Source of the DNA: Chitinophaga skermanii
GTDB lineage: Bacteria > Bacteroidota > Bacteroidia > Chitinophagales > Chitinophagaceae
Direction of reading: 5' to 3'
Assembly (NCBI RefSeq): GCF_003259335.1
Contig: NZ_QLLL01000005.1
Location: 248,001-312,000 of the forward strand
Length of the DNA: 64,000 nucleotides
The position numbers and the translations under genes were made by a program. Under the pieces are notes generated by a model. The model did no database searches and was not told the DNA's origin. It worked only from the letters and a program-made list of their open reading frames with translations. Positions 10,737-19,362 of the stretch are shown here, one piece after another; position 1 is the stretch's first letter, and each line of letters starts with the position of its first letter.

Positions 10737-10768
10737 AACCGGTGCGGAACGTTCCCCGTGCCGGTTTT
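10737..10768 (+). terminator. Intrinsic terminator after susD
   Basis: Inverted repeat with an 11-bp stem (two G-T pairs) from AACCGGTGCGG to CCCCGTGCCGGTT, followed by TTTTCT. It lies between susD and the phosphodiesterase gene and may be partial. Confidence 0.75.
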
Positions 10769-10781
10769 CTAATTTTTGGTT

Positions 10782-12011
10782 ATGAAGAAGATTATTTTAT
10801 GCCTGGCGAGCTGTGTTTGCCTATTGTCGGCCCAAGCGCAACAAACGCGCAAGGCCGTATTTATTATTGTCGACGGGATACCGGCCGACGTAATTGAAAA
10901 ACAACCCACGCCCAACTTGGATAAAATTGCCGGTAAAAACGGTTATATGCGCGCTTACGTGGGCGGCGAAAGAGGTGGTTATTCACAAACACCCACCATT
11001 TCGGCGGTAGGTTATAACAGCTTACTTACCGGTACTTGGGTGAATAAACACAATGTATGGGATAACGATATCAAAGCACAGAACTACAATTATTGGAGCA
11101 TCTTCCGCTATTTCAAAGCGCAATATCCTACCAAACAAACTGCCATTTTCTCCACTTGGCTCGATAACCGTACTAAGCTGGTGGGCGATAACTTGGCACA
11201 AACCAACTTCCTAAAAATCGACCACCACGTTGATGGCTTGGAGTTAGATACAGCCAGGTTCCCGCATGATAAACAAAGCTGGTATATACATCGTATTGAC
11301 TCTACTGTAGTAAAAGCAGCGAGTGAATACTTGGCTGAAAAAGCACCCGATTTAACATGGGTGTATTTAGAATATAGTGATGATATGGGGCATCGCCACG
11401 GTGATAGTCAACAAATGTACGGCGCTGTTAAAATGGTCGACGAACAAGTAGGTGCTATATGGAATGCTATTCAATCCCGCGCAGCAAAAAATAAAGAAGA
11501 CTGGATGATTGTGATAACAACGGATCATGGTCGTGATAGCGTATCGGGTCATCACCATGGCGGGCAATCGAACCGCGAGCGTGGTACTTGGATTGTTACG
11601 AACCAGCAACAACTCAACGCTTATGCCAAGCATAATACCCCGGGTATCGTGGATATTATGCCAAGCATCGCCGAGTTCATGAAAATTAAAATACCGGCTG
11701 AAAACCTTCGTGAAGTGGATGGTATTTCCTTGTTGGGTAAAGTTTCGGTAGCGAAACCTACTGCAGCATTGAATAACGAACAATTGGATATTACTTGGGA
11801 TGCGATCGACAAAACAGGTGATGTGAAGATTTACGTGAGTACGACGAATAACTTTAAAGAAGGTGGAAAAGACACCTATAAATTGATGAAGACTGTACAG
11901 GCTGCTACGCAGAAGGCAACAGTGGATGTGAAGGACATGAAAAGCGGTTATTACAAAATCGTTTTAGAAGGTAAATACAACACGGTGAACCGTTGGGTAA
12001 TCGTTAAATAA
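10782..12011 (+). CDS. Secreted alkaline phosphatase-superfamily phosphodiesterase / nucleotide pyrophosphatase-like
   Basis: A 409-residue exported enzyme: signal peptide MKKIILCLASCVCLLSAQAQ, then the alkaline-phosphatase fold. Metal ligands appear in FIIVDGIPAD, DDMGHRHG, TTDHGRD and HHHGG, and the probable Thr nucleophile in SQTPTISAVGYNSLLTGTW. The fold resembles type I phosphodiesterase/nucleotide pyrophosphatases, which hydrolyse phosphodiesters or phosphomonoesters. The last ~90 residues look like an extra beta-sandwich. Lying directly after susCD, it probably processes the imported substrate in the periplasm or at the surface. ATG at 10782 is used; a TTG six bases earlier is in frame. 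Confidence 0.85.
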   Translation: MKKIILCLASCVCLLSAQAQQTRKAVFIIVDGIPADVIEKQPTPNLDKIAGKNGYMRAYVGGERGGYSQTPTISAVGYNSLLTGTWVNKHNVWDNDIKAQNYNYWSIFRYFKAQYPTKQTAIFSTWLDNRTKLVGDNLAQTNFLKIDHHVDGLELDTARFPHDKQSWYIHRIDSTVVKAASEYLAEKAPDLTWVYLEYSDDMGHRHGDSQQMYGAVKMVDEQVGAIWNAIQSRAAKNKEDWMIVITTDHGRDSVSGHHHGGQSNRERGTWIVTNQQQLNAYAKHNTPGIVDIMPSIAEFMKIKIPAENLREVDGISLLGKVSVAKPTAALNNEQLDITWDAIDKTGDVKIYVSTTNNFKEGGKDTYKLMKTVQAATQKATVDVKDMKSGYYKIVLEGKYNTVNRWVIVK

Positions 12012-12032
12012 TATCTCAATATTTGATATGCA

Positions 12033-12061
12033 AAGGATCTTGAACATTGTTCAAGGTCCTT
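12033..12061 (+). terminator. Stem-loop between the two phosphatase genes
   Basis: Thirteen-bp stem with one G-T pair (AAGGATCTTGAAC / GTTCAAGGTCCTT) around an ATT loop. The T tract is weak, so it may attenuate rather than fully stop transcription. Confidence 0.5.
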
Positions 12062-12085
12062 ATGCTGTTTTATAAAATAAACGTT

Positions 12086-12880
12086 ATGAAGAATTTTACA
12101 TTGGTAGTTAGTGTACTCTGCATGATGGGGTGCCGTATGTCGAAACCCGCCACCAGTAATGATCAAACTTGGAGGGCTACAGCGCCTGCTTGGGGTGCTT
12201 TATGGCAACAAAAGGCAGGGGAATACAAAGCGCTGTGTTACCAAGCTTTCAATTTAGCCCAGCTTCGCTTAGATCAAATCTTACAACAACCTCACGCCAA
12301 ACCTTTGGCCATCGTAACAGATATCGACGAAACCATCCTAGATAACAGTCCATATATTGTACACGACGCATTCCGTAATAGCCTATATACCGATAGTGCC
12401 TGGATGGAATGGACAAACAAAGTAGCGTGCGATACGGTACCGGGTGCCCTAGCCTTCTTACAATACGCAAAGTCGAAAGGCGTAGAAGTATTCTACATCA
12501 CCAACCGTTTGGAAGCCGAGCGCAGCGCTACATTGAAAGAGTTAGTTCGCTATAACTTCCCGAACGCGGAGAGTAAGAACCTACAAATGAAAACCACCGC
12601 TAGTGGAAAGGAGCCTCGCCGCGAGCATGTAGCGAATACCCACGACATAGTACTTTTGTTAGGCGATAACTTGAGTGATTTTGATCGATTGTTTGATAAA
12701 CAAACTATTGATAAACGCAATGCCGACGTAATTGCCAACCGTGCCAAGTTTGGTGAACGCTTTATAGTATTACCTAATGCGATGTATGGCGATTGGGAAG
12801 GAGGATTAATTCGTTTTCAATATTCACTTTCTCTAAAACAGCAAGACAGTATTTTTAAAGCGTCGTTACGTAACTATTAA
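12086..12880 (+). CDS. 5'-nucleotidase / acid phosphatase, lipoprotein e(P4) family
   Basis: A class C, HAD-superfamily acid phosphatase of 264 residues. The lipoprotein signal is MKNFTLVVSVLCMMGC. The HAD motif I is IVTDIDETILDNS with both catalytic aspartates; motif II is in FYITNR; motif III/IV is LLLGDNLSDF. e(P4)-type enzymes remove the phosphate from nucleotides such as NMN or 5'-AMP outside the cytoplasm. Next to the phosphodiesterase and SusCD it supports a role in using phosphorylated nutrients. ATG at 12086 gives the correct lipobox position; an upstream in-frame ATG at 12047 does not. Confidence 0.9.
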   Translation: MKNFTLVVSVLCMMGCRMSKPATSNDQTWRATAPAWGALWQQKAGEYKALCYQAFNLAQLRLDQILQQPHAKPLAIVTDIDETILDNSPYIVHDAFRNSLYTDSAWMEWTNKVACDTVPGALAFLQYAKSKGVEVFYITNRLEAERSATLKELVRYNFPNAESKNLQMKTTASGKEPRREHVANTHDIVLLLGDNLSDFDRLFDKQTIDKRNADVIANRAKFGERFIVLPNAMYGDWEGGLIRFQYSLSLKQQDSIFKASLRNY

Positions 12881-13043
12881 ATGTTGTAACGCTTATGAAT
12901 TGGCTATGGTGGCTAGTTTAAAGTACTTGCATAGTTGGATATTAATGTATATTTTGAATCATCGTGTGGTTGAAGTTGGTATAAATTTAATATAGGCTTT
13001 ACATTCAGTTAAAAGTGGTTTCTCAAATTTGTGATACCGGATT

Positions 13044-13580
13044 ATGAACCAAGATGTTTACAACTGCATAGCACAAGTTAAAGAGGGAAGCACTACTGCT
13101 TTCTATCAACTCTTTAACACTTGGAAAGATCCATTATTTGGATACGCCTTGAAACTTTGTCGCACCCGCGACATGGCTGAGGAAGCCGTGCAAGAAGTTT
13201 TTATGCGTATTTGGATGCACCGTGAGAAATTAGATCCATCGCAAAATATACAAGCTTATCTCTATACCGCTATTCGAAACAGCGTTTTCAATTCTTTGAA
13301 AAAGGCAGCGATCGAGCGGAGATTGAAGAGCGGTGTGAGTTATCATCAATCTGATACCGACAATACCACCGAAGAGAAAATCTCCGCCGCCGATCTTCAC
13401 CGGGCGAAAGACCAAGCCATCAGCCAATTGCCGCCACAACGTAAACTTATCTTCCAGTTAAGCCGCATGGAAGGCTTGTCGCAACAACAAATTGCCCTTA
13501 AGTTGGGGATCTCTACCAACACAGTGAAAGACCAAATAGTAAAAGCTAACCGCTTTCTTCGCACCCAATTGAAATATTAA
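13044..13580 (+). CDS. ECF-type RNA polymerase sigma factor
   Basis: A 178-residue sigma-70 family ECF factor with region 2 (DMAEEAVQEVFMRIWMH) and region 4 (LPPQRKLIFQLSRMEG, then the helix-turn-helix QQQIALKLGISTNTVKDQI). FecR proteins normally pair with such factors. The only FecR without an adjacent sigma gene is the one at 4788, so this is its probable partner even though five genes lie between. Upstream, 163 bp are non-coding. Confidence 0.92.
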   Translation: MNQDVYNCIAQVKEGSTTAFYQLFNTWKDPLFGYALKLCRTRDMAEEAVQEVFMRIWMHREKLDPSQNIQAYLYTAIRNSVFNSLKKAAIERRLKSGVSYHQSDTDNTTEEKISAADLHRAKDQAISQLPPQRKLIFQLSRMEGLSQQQIALKLGISTNTVKDQIVKANRFLRTQLKY

Positions 13581-13700
13581 CATATACACGCTCCCTGCTA
13601 TACGATGCCCCTTAACCGCTAAATGTTCGTTAAAATACCCCTTCTGCTACCATTAAAAAATTCCCGCTGTTTATCTTTGGCCGCATAATTTATTGTCGGT

Positions 13701-14540
13701 ATGAGATTTTTAGGACGTTTACTATTGCTTGTAGTTTGCTTTTCACCTTTGTTATCACAGGCGCAGGATTCATCTAAAACCGCTGTGAAAGAGGTTTGGG
13801 ATAATTACATCGCGCGTTTAAGCAAAGGCGTTGGCTCGGTAAACTATAATGCCAGCATCAAGGAAAAGGCACCTAATCCAAGATTGCCCTTTCTTGTTAT
13901 TACAGGCGTTACCTTAAAGTCGAATGATGGTCGTAATTTGCCGGATGCCGACGAGTTGAATTATTTGTATGTAATGAGCGATACGGTGTTTGGTACTATT
14001 AAGAAACATACCAAGATGAGTGCTTATGTAGGGTCGCTCGCTTATAATAAAGAGCGGTACGACTATTTCTATGTTAGCGATACCTTGTTTTTAAAAGATC
14101 GTTTAGAAGAAACTTACCACAATAATTACAAGTATTACAAATCGCACATTAAAGTGAAGCGTGACGAGGAATGGAATGGTTATTTTACTTTTTTATACCC
14201 AAGCGCAGAAGTACTTGAATTCAAACAAAACCACGAAATTATTACCAAGCTGCTCCAAGCAGGTGATAACCTAGATAAACCGCGATCAGTTAACCACTTC
14301 TTTAGTTTCAAAGAGATAACCGATCGCGAGTATTTTGAGAAGGTAATTGAAGCCCAACAATTTAAAATCGTCACTAAAATGTTCAACCGCGATGACTTGG
14401 AATATCCTTTCAGGCTCTGTGTTTCGCGGGAAGATAGGGTAGATGAAGACACCATGAATGGCATTACCGTGCAACTGCGTAAGCTGGCCACACGCAATGG
14501 TGGGCGGTACGACTTCTGGCAAACCCAAGTAACGAAATAG
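13701..14540 (+). CDS. Exported DUF695-RraB-like protein
   Basis: A 279-residue protein with signal peptide MRFLGRLLLLVVCFSPLLSQAQ. The middle part resembles DUF695. The C-terminal ~90 residues resemble the RraB (RNase E inhibitor) fold: FRLCVSREDRVDEDTMNGIT, then a Gly-Gly-Arg-Tyr-Asp-Phe-Trp segment near the end. RraB in enterobacteria binds RNase E in the cytoplasm; the clear signal peptide argues against that role here. Function unknown. It is convergent with the MtfA-like gene, with only three bases between stop codons. Confidence 0.68.
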   Translation: MRFLGRLLLLVVCFSPLLSQAQDSSKTAVKEVWDNYIARLSKGVGSVNYNASIKEKAPNPRLPFLVITGVTLKSNDGRNLPDADELNYLYVMSDTVFGTIKKHTKMSAYVGSLAYNKERYDYFYVSDTLFLKDRLEETYHNNYKYYKSHIKVKRDEEWNGYFTFLYPSAEVLEFKQNHEIITKLLQAGDNLDKPRSVNHFFSFKEITDREYFEKVIEAQQFKIVTKMFNRDDLEYPFRLCVSREDRVDEDTMNGITVQLRKLATRNGGRYDFWQTQVTK

Positions 14541-14543
14541 CCC

Positions 14544-15323
14544 TTACGCTTGCTGTTTCGCTAAATCTTGCTTGAACATGTGCGCGAGCATATCGTATAA
14601 CTGCGGGTGTTTTTTCTCCAATTCCGCAGGCTTTTCAAAGAAATATTCAGATACAACCGCGAGAAATTCACCGGTATTCATAGCACCGTACGGGTTAATA
14701 TCGGAGCGGCCTTTTTCGATTTTTGTAATCTCTTGGCGAATTAAATTCAGCCAAGGAAGGCTATAGCTGTGCTCTAATAAGTTATTAGGAACGCCATCGA
14801 CTACGCCATCGGATTTATCGAGCAGGTGCACGAATTCGTGGATGGCGGTGTTTTGCTTATCGGCGTATGCCGAGAAACCTTGTCGTAAGGCGGATTGTGA
14901 GAGAATCATTTGCCCGTTCATATTGCCACTTCCTACCATGCCGAGAATACGTTTATCGTCGCCTTCAAATTGGTATTTCTCGTCGAAGCTGGCGGGGTAA
15001 ATGATAACGTTCGTGAGGTTGAAGTACTTCCAATCGTCGAACCCGAAAATTGGGATAATGGCGCTTGCAGCAACCAGTGCGCGGTCGAGGTTTTCAATTT
15101 CTATGCCAACACCTTCGATATGTACTTGTTCTAGGAAATGTACAGCGCGGGCATAGAATCGTTCTTTTCCATTATCGTCTAGTAATTGATAGAAACGTAC
15201 ATTTTGTTGCAATAAATCCTTTAAGTCGGCCGGAACGGCTAATTTAGCTTTCTCCTTTTTCTTCTTTTTCGATGCTAATACAATAACTAGGATTAGCGTA
15301 ATACTAATAGATAGCCAAATCAT
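14544..15323 (-). CDS. MtfA-like zinc peptidase with N-terminal membrane anchor
   Basis: A 259-residue protein with one N-terminal transmembrane segment (MIWLSISITLILVIVLASKK) and the MtfA/anthrax lethal factor-like peptidase domain. The zinc motif HEFVH is present, with the downstream glutamate in GEFLAVVSEYFFEKP. E. coli MtfA is a soluble peptidase linked to glucose regulation; the anchored form is common in Bacteroidota. Its start overlaps the LytTR regulator's stop by four bases, so the two are translationally coupled. Confidence 0.85.
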   Translation of the reverse strand: MIWLSISITLILVIVLASKKKKKEKAKLAVPADLKDLLQQNVRFYQLLDDNGKERFYARAVHFLEQVHIEGVGIEIENLDRALVAASAIIPIFGFDDWKYFNLTNVIIYPASFDEKYQFEGDDKRILGMVGSGNMNGQMILSQSALRQGFSAYADKQNTAIHEFVHLLDKSDGVVDGVPNNLLEHSYSLPWLNLIRQEITKIEKGRSDINPYGAMNTGEFLAVVSEYFFEKPAELEKKHPQLYDMLAHMFKQDLAKQQA

Positions 15324-16018
15324 TTTTTCAATAGTTTATCGTTGATAATCTTTTCCATCACACTTTCTTTCAAACTACGAGCAATCGGAGCTTGGGCATG
15401 TTGCAAGTGAATAACATTGCCTTCGATGCTGTTGATTTTTTGGGTGTTGATGATATATGATTTATGTGTTTGTATAAAATACTTAGGTAAAGCTTCCATA
15501 GCGGATTTGAGAGTACTTAGTACCAAGTGTTTCGCTTGCGCGGTGTAAATGGTGATATAGTTTTCAGTTGCTTCAATCATTTCCACATCTTGCCAGGCGA
15601 TTTTCAGGAGCTTGTCATTACTTTTTACAAACACAAAATCTGCTTGTGGTTGATGTTTTAGGTTGAATAATTCGAGTGCACGGTTCGCTGCTTTTAAGAA
15701 ACGATCGAAAGGAATAGGTTTCAATAAATAATCTACCGCTTCCAACTCGAACCCTTTAAGGGCGTATTGTTCGAAGGCAGTAGTGAAAATCACCATCGGC
15801 GGATTTTGTAGTTGTTGTAGCAATTCCACCCCGGTTACATATGGCATTTGGATATCCAGGAAAATGAGATCTACCGTTTGTTCGCGCAGCATATTGTTGA
15901 GAGAAACGGCGTTATCGCACATACCTACGAGTTGCAAGAAATCTATTTGCGACACGTAACCGGCTAGGCCTTTTCGAGCCATGGGTTCGTCGTCGGTAAT
16001 CACACATTTTAATTGCAT
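15320..16018 (-). CDS. LytTR-family response regulator
   Basis: A 232-residue regulator: receiver domain (1-120) with ITDDEP, phospho-acceptor Asp in LIFLDIQMP, and KP in LLKPIPFDRF; then a LytTR DNA-binding domain (about 135-230) with IEATENYITIYT and FIQTHKSYIIN. It overlaps the kinase gene upstream by ten bases and the peptidase gene downstream by four, forming a tight three-gene operon. Confidence 0.94.
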   Translation of the reverse strand: MQLKCVITDDEPMARKGLAGYVSQIDFLQLVGMCDNAVSLNNMLREQTVDLIFLDIQMPYVTGVELLQQLQNPPMVIFTTAFEQYALKGFELEAVDYLLKPIPFDRFLKAANRALELFNLKHQPQADFVFVKSNDKLLKIAWQDVEMIEATENYITIYTAQAKHLVLSTLKSAMEALPKYFIQTHKSYIINTQKINSIEGNVIHLQHAQAPIARSLKESVMEKIINDKLLKK

Positions 16019-17040
16019 AGTAATATTTTAACAGCTACACTAAATACATTGTTTTCGCGGTGTATATCAAGCGTATGTTGTTGCGGGTATTGCAACGTTA
16101 AACTACGTTTCAAACTTTCCAATCCTATGCCACCTGCACTTTGTGGCTGTTGTGTTCCTGGCACCGCGTTTTGCACAATGAAGTGTAGGTAGCCATCTTG
16201 TAAGGTAGCATTTATATCAATCCAATAATCGCCTCCACAATATTTGAACGCGTTTTCAACGAGTGGTAGTAATAATAGGGGGAAGATTTTTTGTTCGTTT
16301 AATTGCGGATCGAAGGCAATGCGCAAATCTAGATGTTCGTTCATCCGTTCTTTTTGCAGTTGGATGTACGATTGCAAGTAATGGATTTCTTGGGCAATAC
16401 TTACTTTCTGCTGTTGGTCGTATAATTGGTACCGTAATAATTCTGATAGTTTTTCCACCGTGTGCTTTGCTTTTGGTACGCTTTCATCCATTTGGAAGTA
16501 AATAGTATTTAGCGCATTGAACAGGAAATGTGGGTGGTATTGGGCTTTTAAGAAACGTAGTTCCGATTGTAACTGGTTTTTGGCTAGCTGTTCGATGTGT
16601 ATTTGTTGTTCGTAGCTTTTTTGTACAAGCGCGTTGCCCCTTATGTAGCCATAATAAATGAGATTGAAGAGCAAGGGGAGGAGATAGATATTCACAACAT
16701 CGTACCATTGTAAACCATCGTCGGTAAGGGCACATAGCGGGATCATAGTAACGCTGATCAATAATTCTAAAATCAGCGCCAATAGCAAGAATTCTTTTGC
16801 CGGTGGCATGGCGTTATTGTTTTCAATCCGTTGTTGTTGGTATCGAAAGAAGCGGTGAATAACGCACATGGTTAAATACCCCATCAGAATGGAACCCACA
16901 ATTTCTATGACGTTCACGTGCCAAGGACGAAGCAAGATATTGGTATCGGAAATCACATCATTTACAAGGCGTAAGCTGGTGTAAATGACAAGCCCGAAAA
17001 CTGCTGGGAATATATATTTCCTCCATTTGCTCATATGCAT
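16009..17040 (-). CDS. LytS/YehU-type membrane sensor histidine kinase
   Basis: A 343-residue kinase with four N-terminal membrane helices (about 8-135), a short coiled coil, and the His_kinase domain with QYHPHFLFNALNTIYF, where the conserved His of HPHFLFN is phosphorylated. The ATP-binding part shows PLVENAFKY and GGIGLESLK. It pairs with the LytTR regulator directly downstream. An alternative ATG two codons later (17034) is equally possible. Confidence 0.92.
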   Translation of the reverse strand: MHMSKWRKYIFPAVFGLVIYTSLRLVNDVISDTNILLRPWHVNVIEIVGSILMGYLTMCVIHRFFRYQQQRIENNNAMPPAKEFLLLALILELLISVTMIPLCALTDDGLQWYDVVNIYLLPLLFNLIYYGYIRGNALVQKSYEQQIHIEQLAKNQLQSELRFLKAQYHPHFLFNALNTIYFQMDESVPKAKHTVEKLSELLRYQLYDQQQKVSIAQEIHYLQSYIQLQKERMNEHLDLRIAFDPQLNEQKIFPLLLLPLVENAFKYCGGDYWIDINATLQDGYLHFIVQNAVPGTQQPQSAGGIGLESLKRSLTLQYPQQHTLDIHRENNVFSVAVKILLCN

Positions 17041-17062
17041 GAAAGTACTGAATTTAATGAAT

Positions 17063-18280
17063 TTAATTGACCTGGCTGGTAGCTGGTTGGGGTTTTTCGA
17101 TCGGTGGAAGTGGGGTGATGGCGGATTTGGGTTTCATCCCAAACAAGAACCGCATCACGTTGAATGGTCGTATAAACACATGGTAAGCAATCATGCAAAA
17201 CAAGAATGTTGATATAACAAGGAATAAGTACTTCATATCAATTGTATCATTCGTTTGTACCACGTAAAAAGCAAATACAACTATCACTGTTTGATGTAGA
17301 ATATAGAATGGGTAAATAGCTTGGTTTAAATAGGGAAGAAGGCGGTGTTGTTTATTGAAGTATCTTTTACCGTAGCCCACTAAAGCAAATACCCAGAGCC
17401 AAGAATTTAGAGGCATACGCGCGAGGTATAGGTATGTTAGCGGGTGGGATTTCCAATTTTCGCCACCCCACAAGGTATCAATTTCAATATCATTCCATCT
17501 AAACACATTAATCGTCACTATCATAAGGAAAGCAAAGGCTAAGCTGGTACGACGATTTCGCTCGAGGCTGTCCATAAGAGCGGGTTGAAGTACAAATAAA
17601 AACCCTGCCAGTAAGAACAACATCCAATACACGAAGAAACATGGATCGTGGATAAGATCGTTCGTATCGGGGTATTGTAGAATAAGTGCCGAGAACCAAA
17701 TGGCGCTTGGAGCAATGAACCAATATACTCTTTTGCCTTTGGCGAAATATCCCAATTTCTCTACAAACTTAGCGGCCTTGGGAGAGGTAGCCCAGGCAAA
17801 GAATGGAGCTAGGAGAATATCGTAAACTAATAAATACGCAATAAACCATAAGTGGTGCCAGCTAAAATTGCCTTTAGGATAGGGTTGGAAATCGAACGTA
17901 TTGGGGTACCAGCTCCAGAAACTGCCTTGGTAGCCATGTTGTACACGTTCGAAATATATCTGTGGTGGTACTATAATAAACATGCCCACTAATAAGGGAA
18001 TAAACAATCTTCTAAATCGCAATCCCACGAAGCCGGCAGCCGATTTTCTTTTCACCATATACCAAGAAATAGTACCAGAAATAAAGAACAATAAATGCAT
18101 CCTAAAACGACTCAACCAAAATGCAAACTCAGATAATAGCCCACTTTGGGTAGCATTGTTTACATGCCAAGGATCATCTTCCATGAATGGCCGTGCACAG
18201 TGAAAAAATAAAACGCCTGCTATGGCGAAGATACGGAGCCAGTCGAGGTAGGTCTGGCGAGAAGTAGATAGTGGTTGCAT
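17063..18280 (-). CDS. Acyltransferase 3-family membrane protein (glucan biosynthesis OpgC-like)
   Basis: A 405-residue polytopic inner-membrane protein with about ten hydrophobic helices. The N-terminus LDWLRIFAIAGVLFFHCARP is the acyltransferase-3 signature, with the conserved catalytic His in the first helix; RFRRLFIPLLVG also fits. Such proteins transfer acyl or succinyl groups to sugars or glycans. ATG at 18280 is chosen; extension to 18379 is possible but adds unrelated residues. It lies 22 bp before the kinase gene on the same strand. Confidence 0.87.
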   Translation of the reverse strand: MQPLSTSRQTYLDWLRIFAIAGVLFFHCARPFMEDDPWHVNNATQSGLLSEFAFWLSRFRMHLLFFISGTISWYMVKRKSAAGFVGLRFRRLFIPLLVGMFIIVPPQIYFERVQHGYQGSFWSWYPNTFDFQPYPKGNFSWHHLWFIAYLLVYDILLAPFFAWATSPKAAKFVEKLGYFAKGKRVYWFIAPSAIWFSALILQYPDTNDLIHDPCFFVYWMLFLLAGFLFVLQPALMDSLERNRRTSLAFAFLMIVTINVFRWNDIEIDTLWGGENWKSHPLTYLYLARMPLNSWLWVFALVGYGKRYFNKQHRLLPYLNQAIYPFYILHQTVIVVFAFYVVQTNDTIDMKYLFLVISTFLFCMIAYHVFIRPFNVMRFLFGMKPKSAITPLPPIEKPQPATSQVN

Positions 18281-18718
18281 GTGAGTAATTTTCAACAAAC
18301 CTACAATACGGCTTCTGGCTCTATAATATAGATTGACGTTCTGCACACAATAACTGACCAAATGCAAAAGGTGCTGCAAAGATTTACATGTTCCAACATT
18401 TCACCCCAGCAAGAACGGATTGATAGCGCGTTACTTGATATAAAATAACCAAGAAAGTAATACCCAATTAACCTTGAAATGGATCATGTAAAATTAGGTA
18501 GTTAAGAATGCATAAGCAGCAAGGTGTTTTTAGGTGAAAAGCACTTTTGGAGGCAGTATAAATAGATTTATCTTACAGTAAATCAATGTTTTAACTATTT
18601 CTTTATATAAAGTCTATAGAATTAGTAGGAAATAAGAAAAGTTTGCCTATCTTTACTTTACGAAACAAAATATCAGTAGCAACAACAACAATGTTTAACA
18701 ACCATTAAATTTTTACCA
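18281..18718. other. Intergenic region between divergent genes
   Basis: No convincing gene is visible. The right half is AT-rich and has a near-consensus Bacteroidota -7 element, TATCTTTA, at 18648-18655, which could start a transcript for the gene at 18719. No clear -33 element was found. Confidence 0.4.
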
Positions 18719-19339
18719 ATGTCTATCTATCACCGTTACGCCGATGTTTTACCGAATTTCTTTCCAGAGAATTTTGCAAAACCAATTGTAGGTCGCCAAC
18801 TAATTACGCCATTGCGTGCAGGTGCGGAGTTCCCGCTGTTTACAATTACGCCATCACAAATTATTCAGTCTGGTGAAGTTATTCATCCGAATGTACATAC
18901 GCCGTTGTTGAAGTTTATAACGCGTCCATTAGTGATTGCGTTTTATTCAGCACAGTTATCATTGTACGGACAATCTTACCTCGATAAATTACAACAATTA
19001 TATGCCGATGTTCGCGTAATGGGAGGTTCCTTTTTGCTAGTTGTAGCAGAGGATGCTGACACATTTGAAGCATGGCAAGGCAAATACGATCTTCCTTTCG
19101 ATATTATACATGATGTAGATTTTGCGATTTCAAAATCGGCCGGATTATATGCAGGATCGGATCCTTTATGGGGACGCGTATCTGGTGTTGATGCAGATGT
19201 TTTTGCACCAGCAGTTTATGTGGTGTCGCCTTCCGGGAAGATTGTATATGAATTTGTTGATACGAATTTGACCAAGAATTTGGATACACGCGATTTATTA
19301 ACCGCTGTATACCAAGCCGGCACGAAAGCCGTTGCTTAG
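18719..19339 (+). CDS. Peroxiredoxin-like (AhpC/TSA fold) protein lacking cysteine
   Basis: A 206-residue protein with a thioredoxin/peroxiredoxin-like pattern: FPLFTITPSQ, then RPLVIAFYSAQLSLYGQSYL, the helix before MGGSFLLVVAED, and the late strand PAVYVVSPSGKIVYEFVD. In active peroxiredoxins or redoxins a Cys follows the first strand; here the position reads Ser-Leu-Tyr-Gly and the whole protein has no Cys. It therefore cannot be a thiol peroxidase by the known mechanism. A binding or regulatory role is possible. No signal peptide. Confidence 0.72.
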   Translation: MSIYHRYADVLPNFFPENFAKPIVGRQLITPLRAGAEFPLFTITPSQIIQSGEVIHPNVHTPLLKFITRPLVIAFYSAQLSLYGQSYLDKLQQLYADVRVMGGSFLLVVAEDADTFEAWQGKYDLPFDIIHDVDFAISKSAGLYAGSDPLWGRVSGVDADVFAPAVYVVSPSGKIVYEFVDTNLTKNLDTRDLLTAVYQAGTKAVA

Positions 19340-19362
19340 GGAGTTACTAAGCCAGATCTAGC

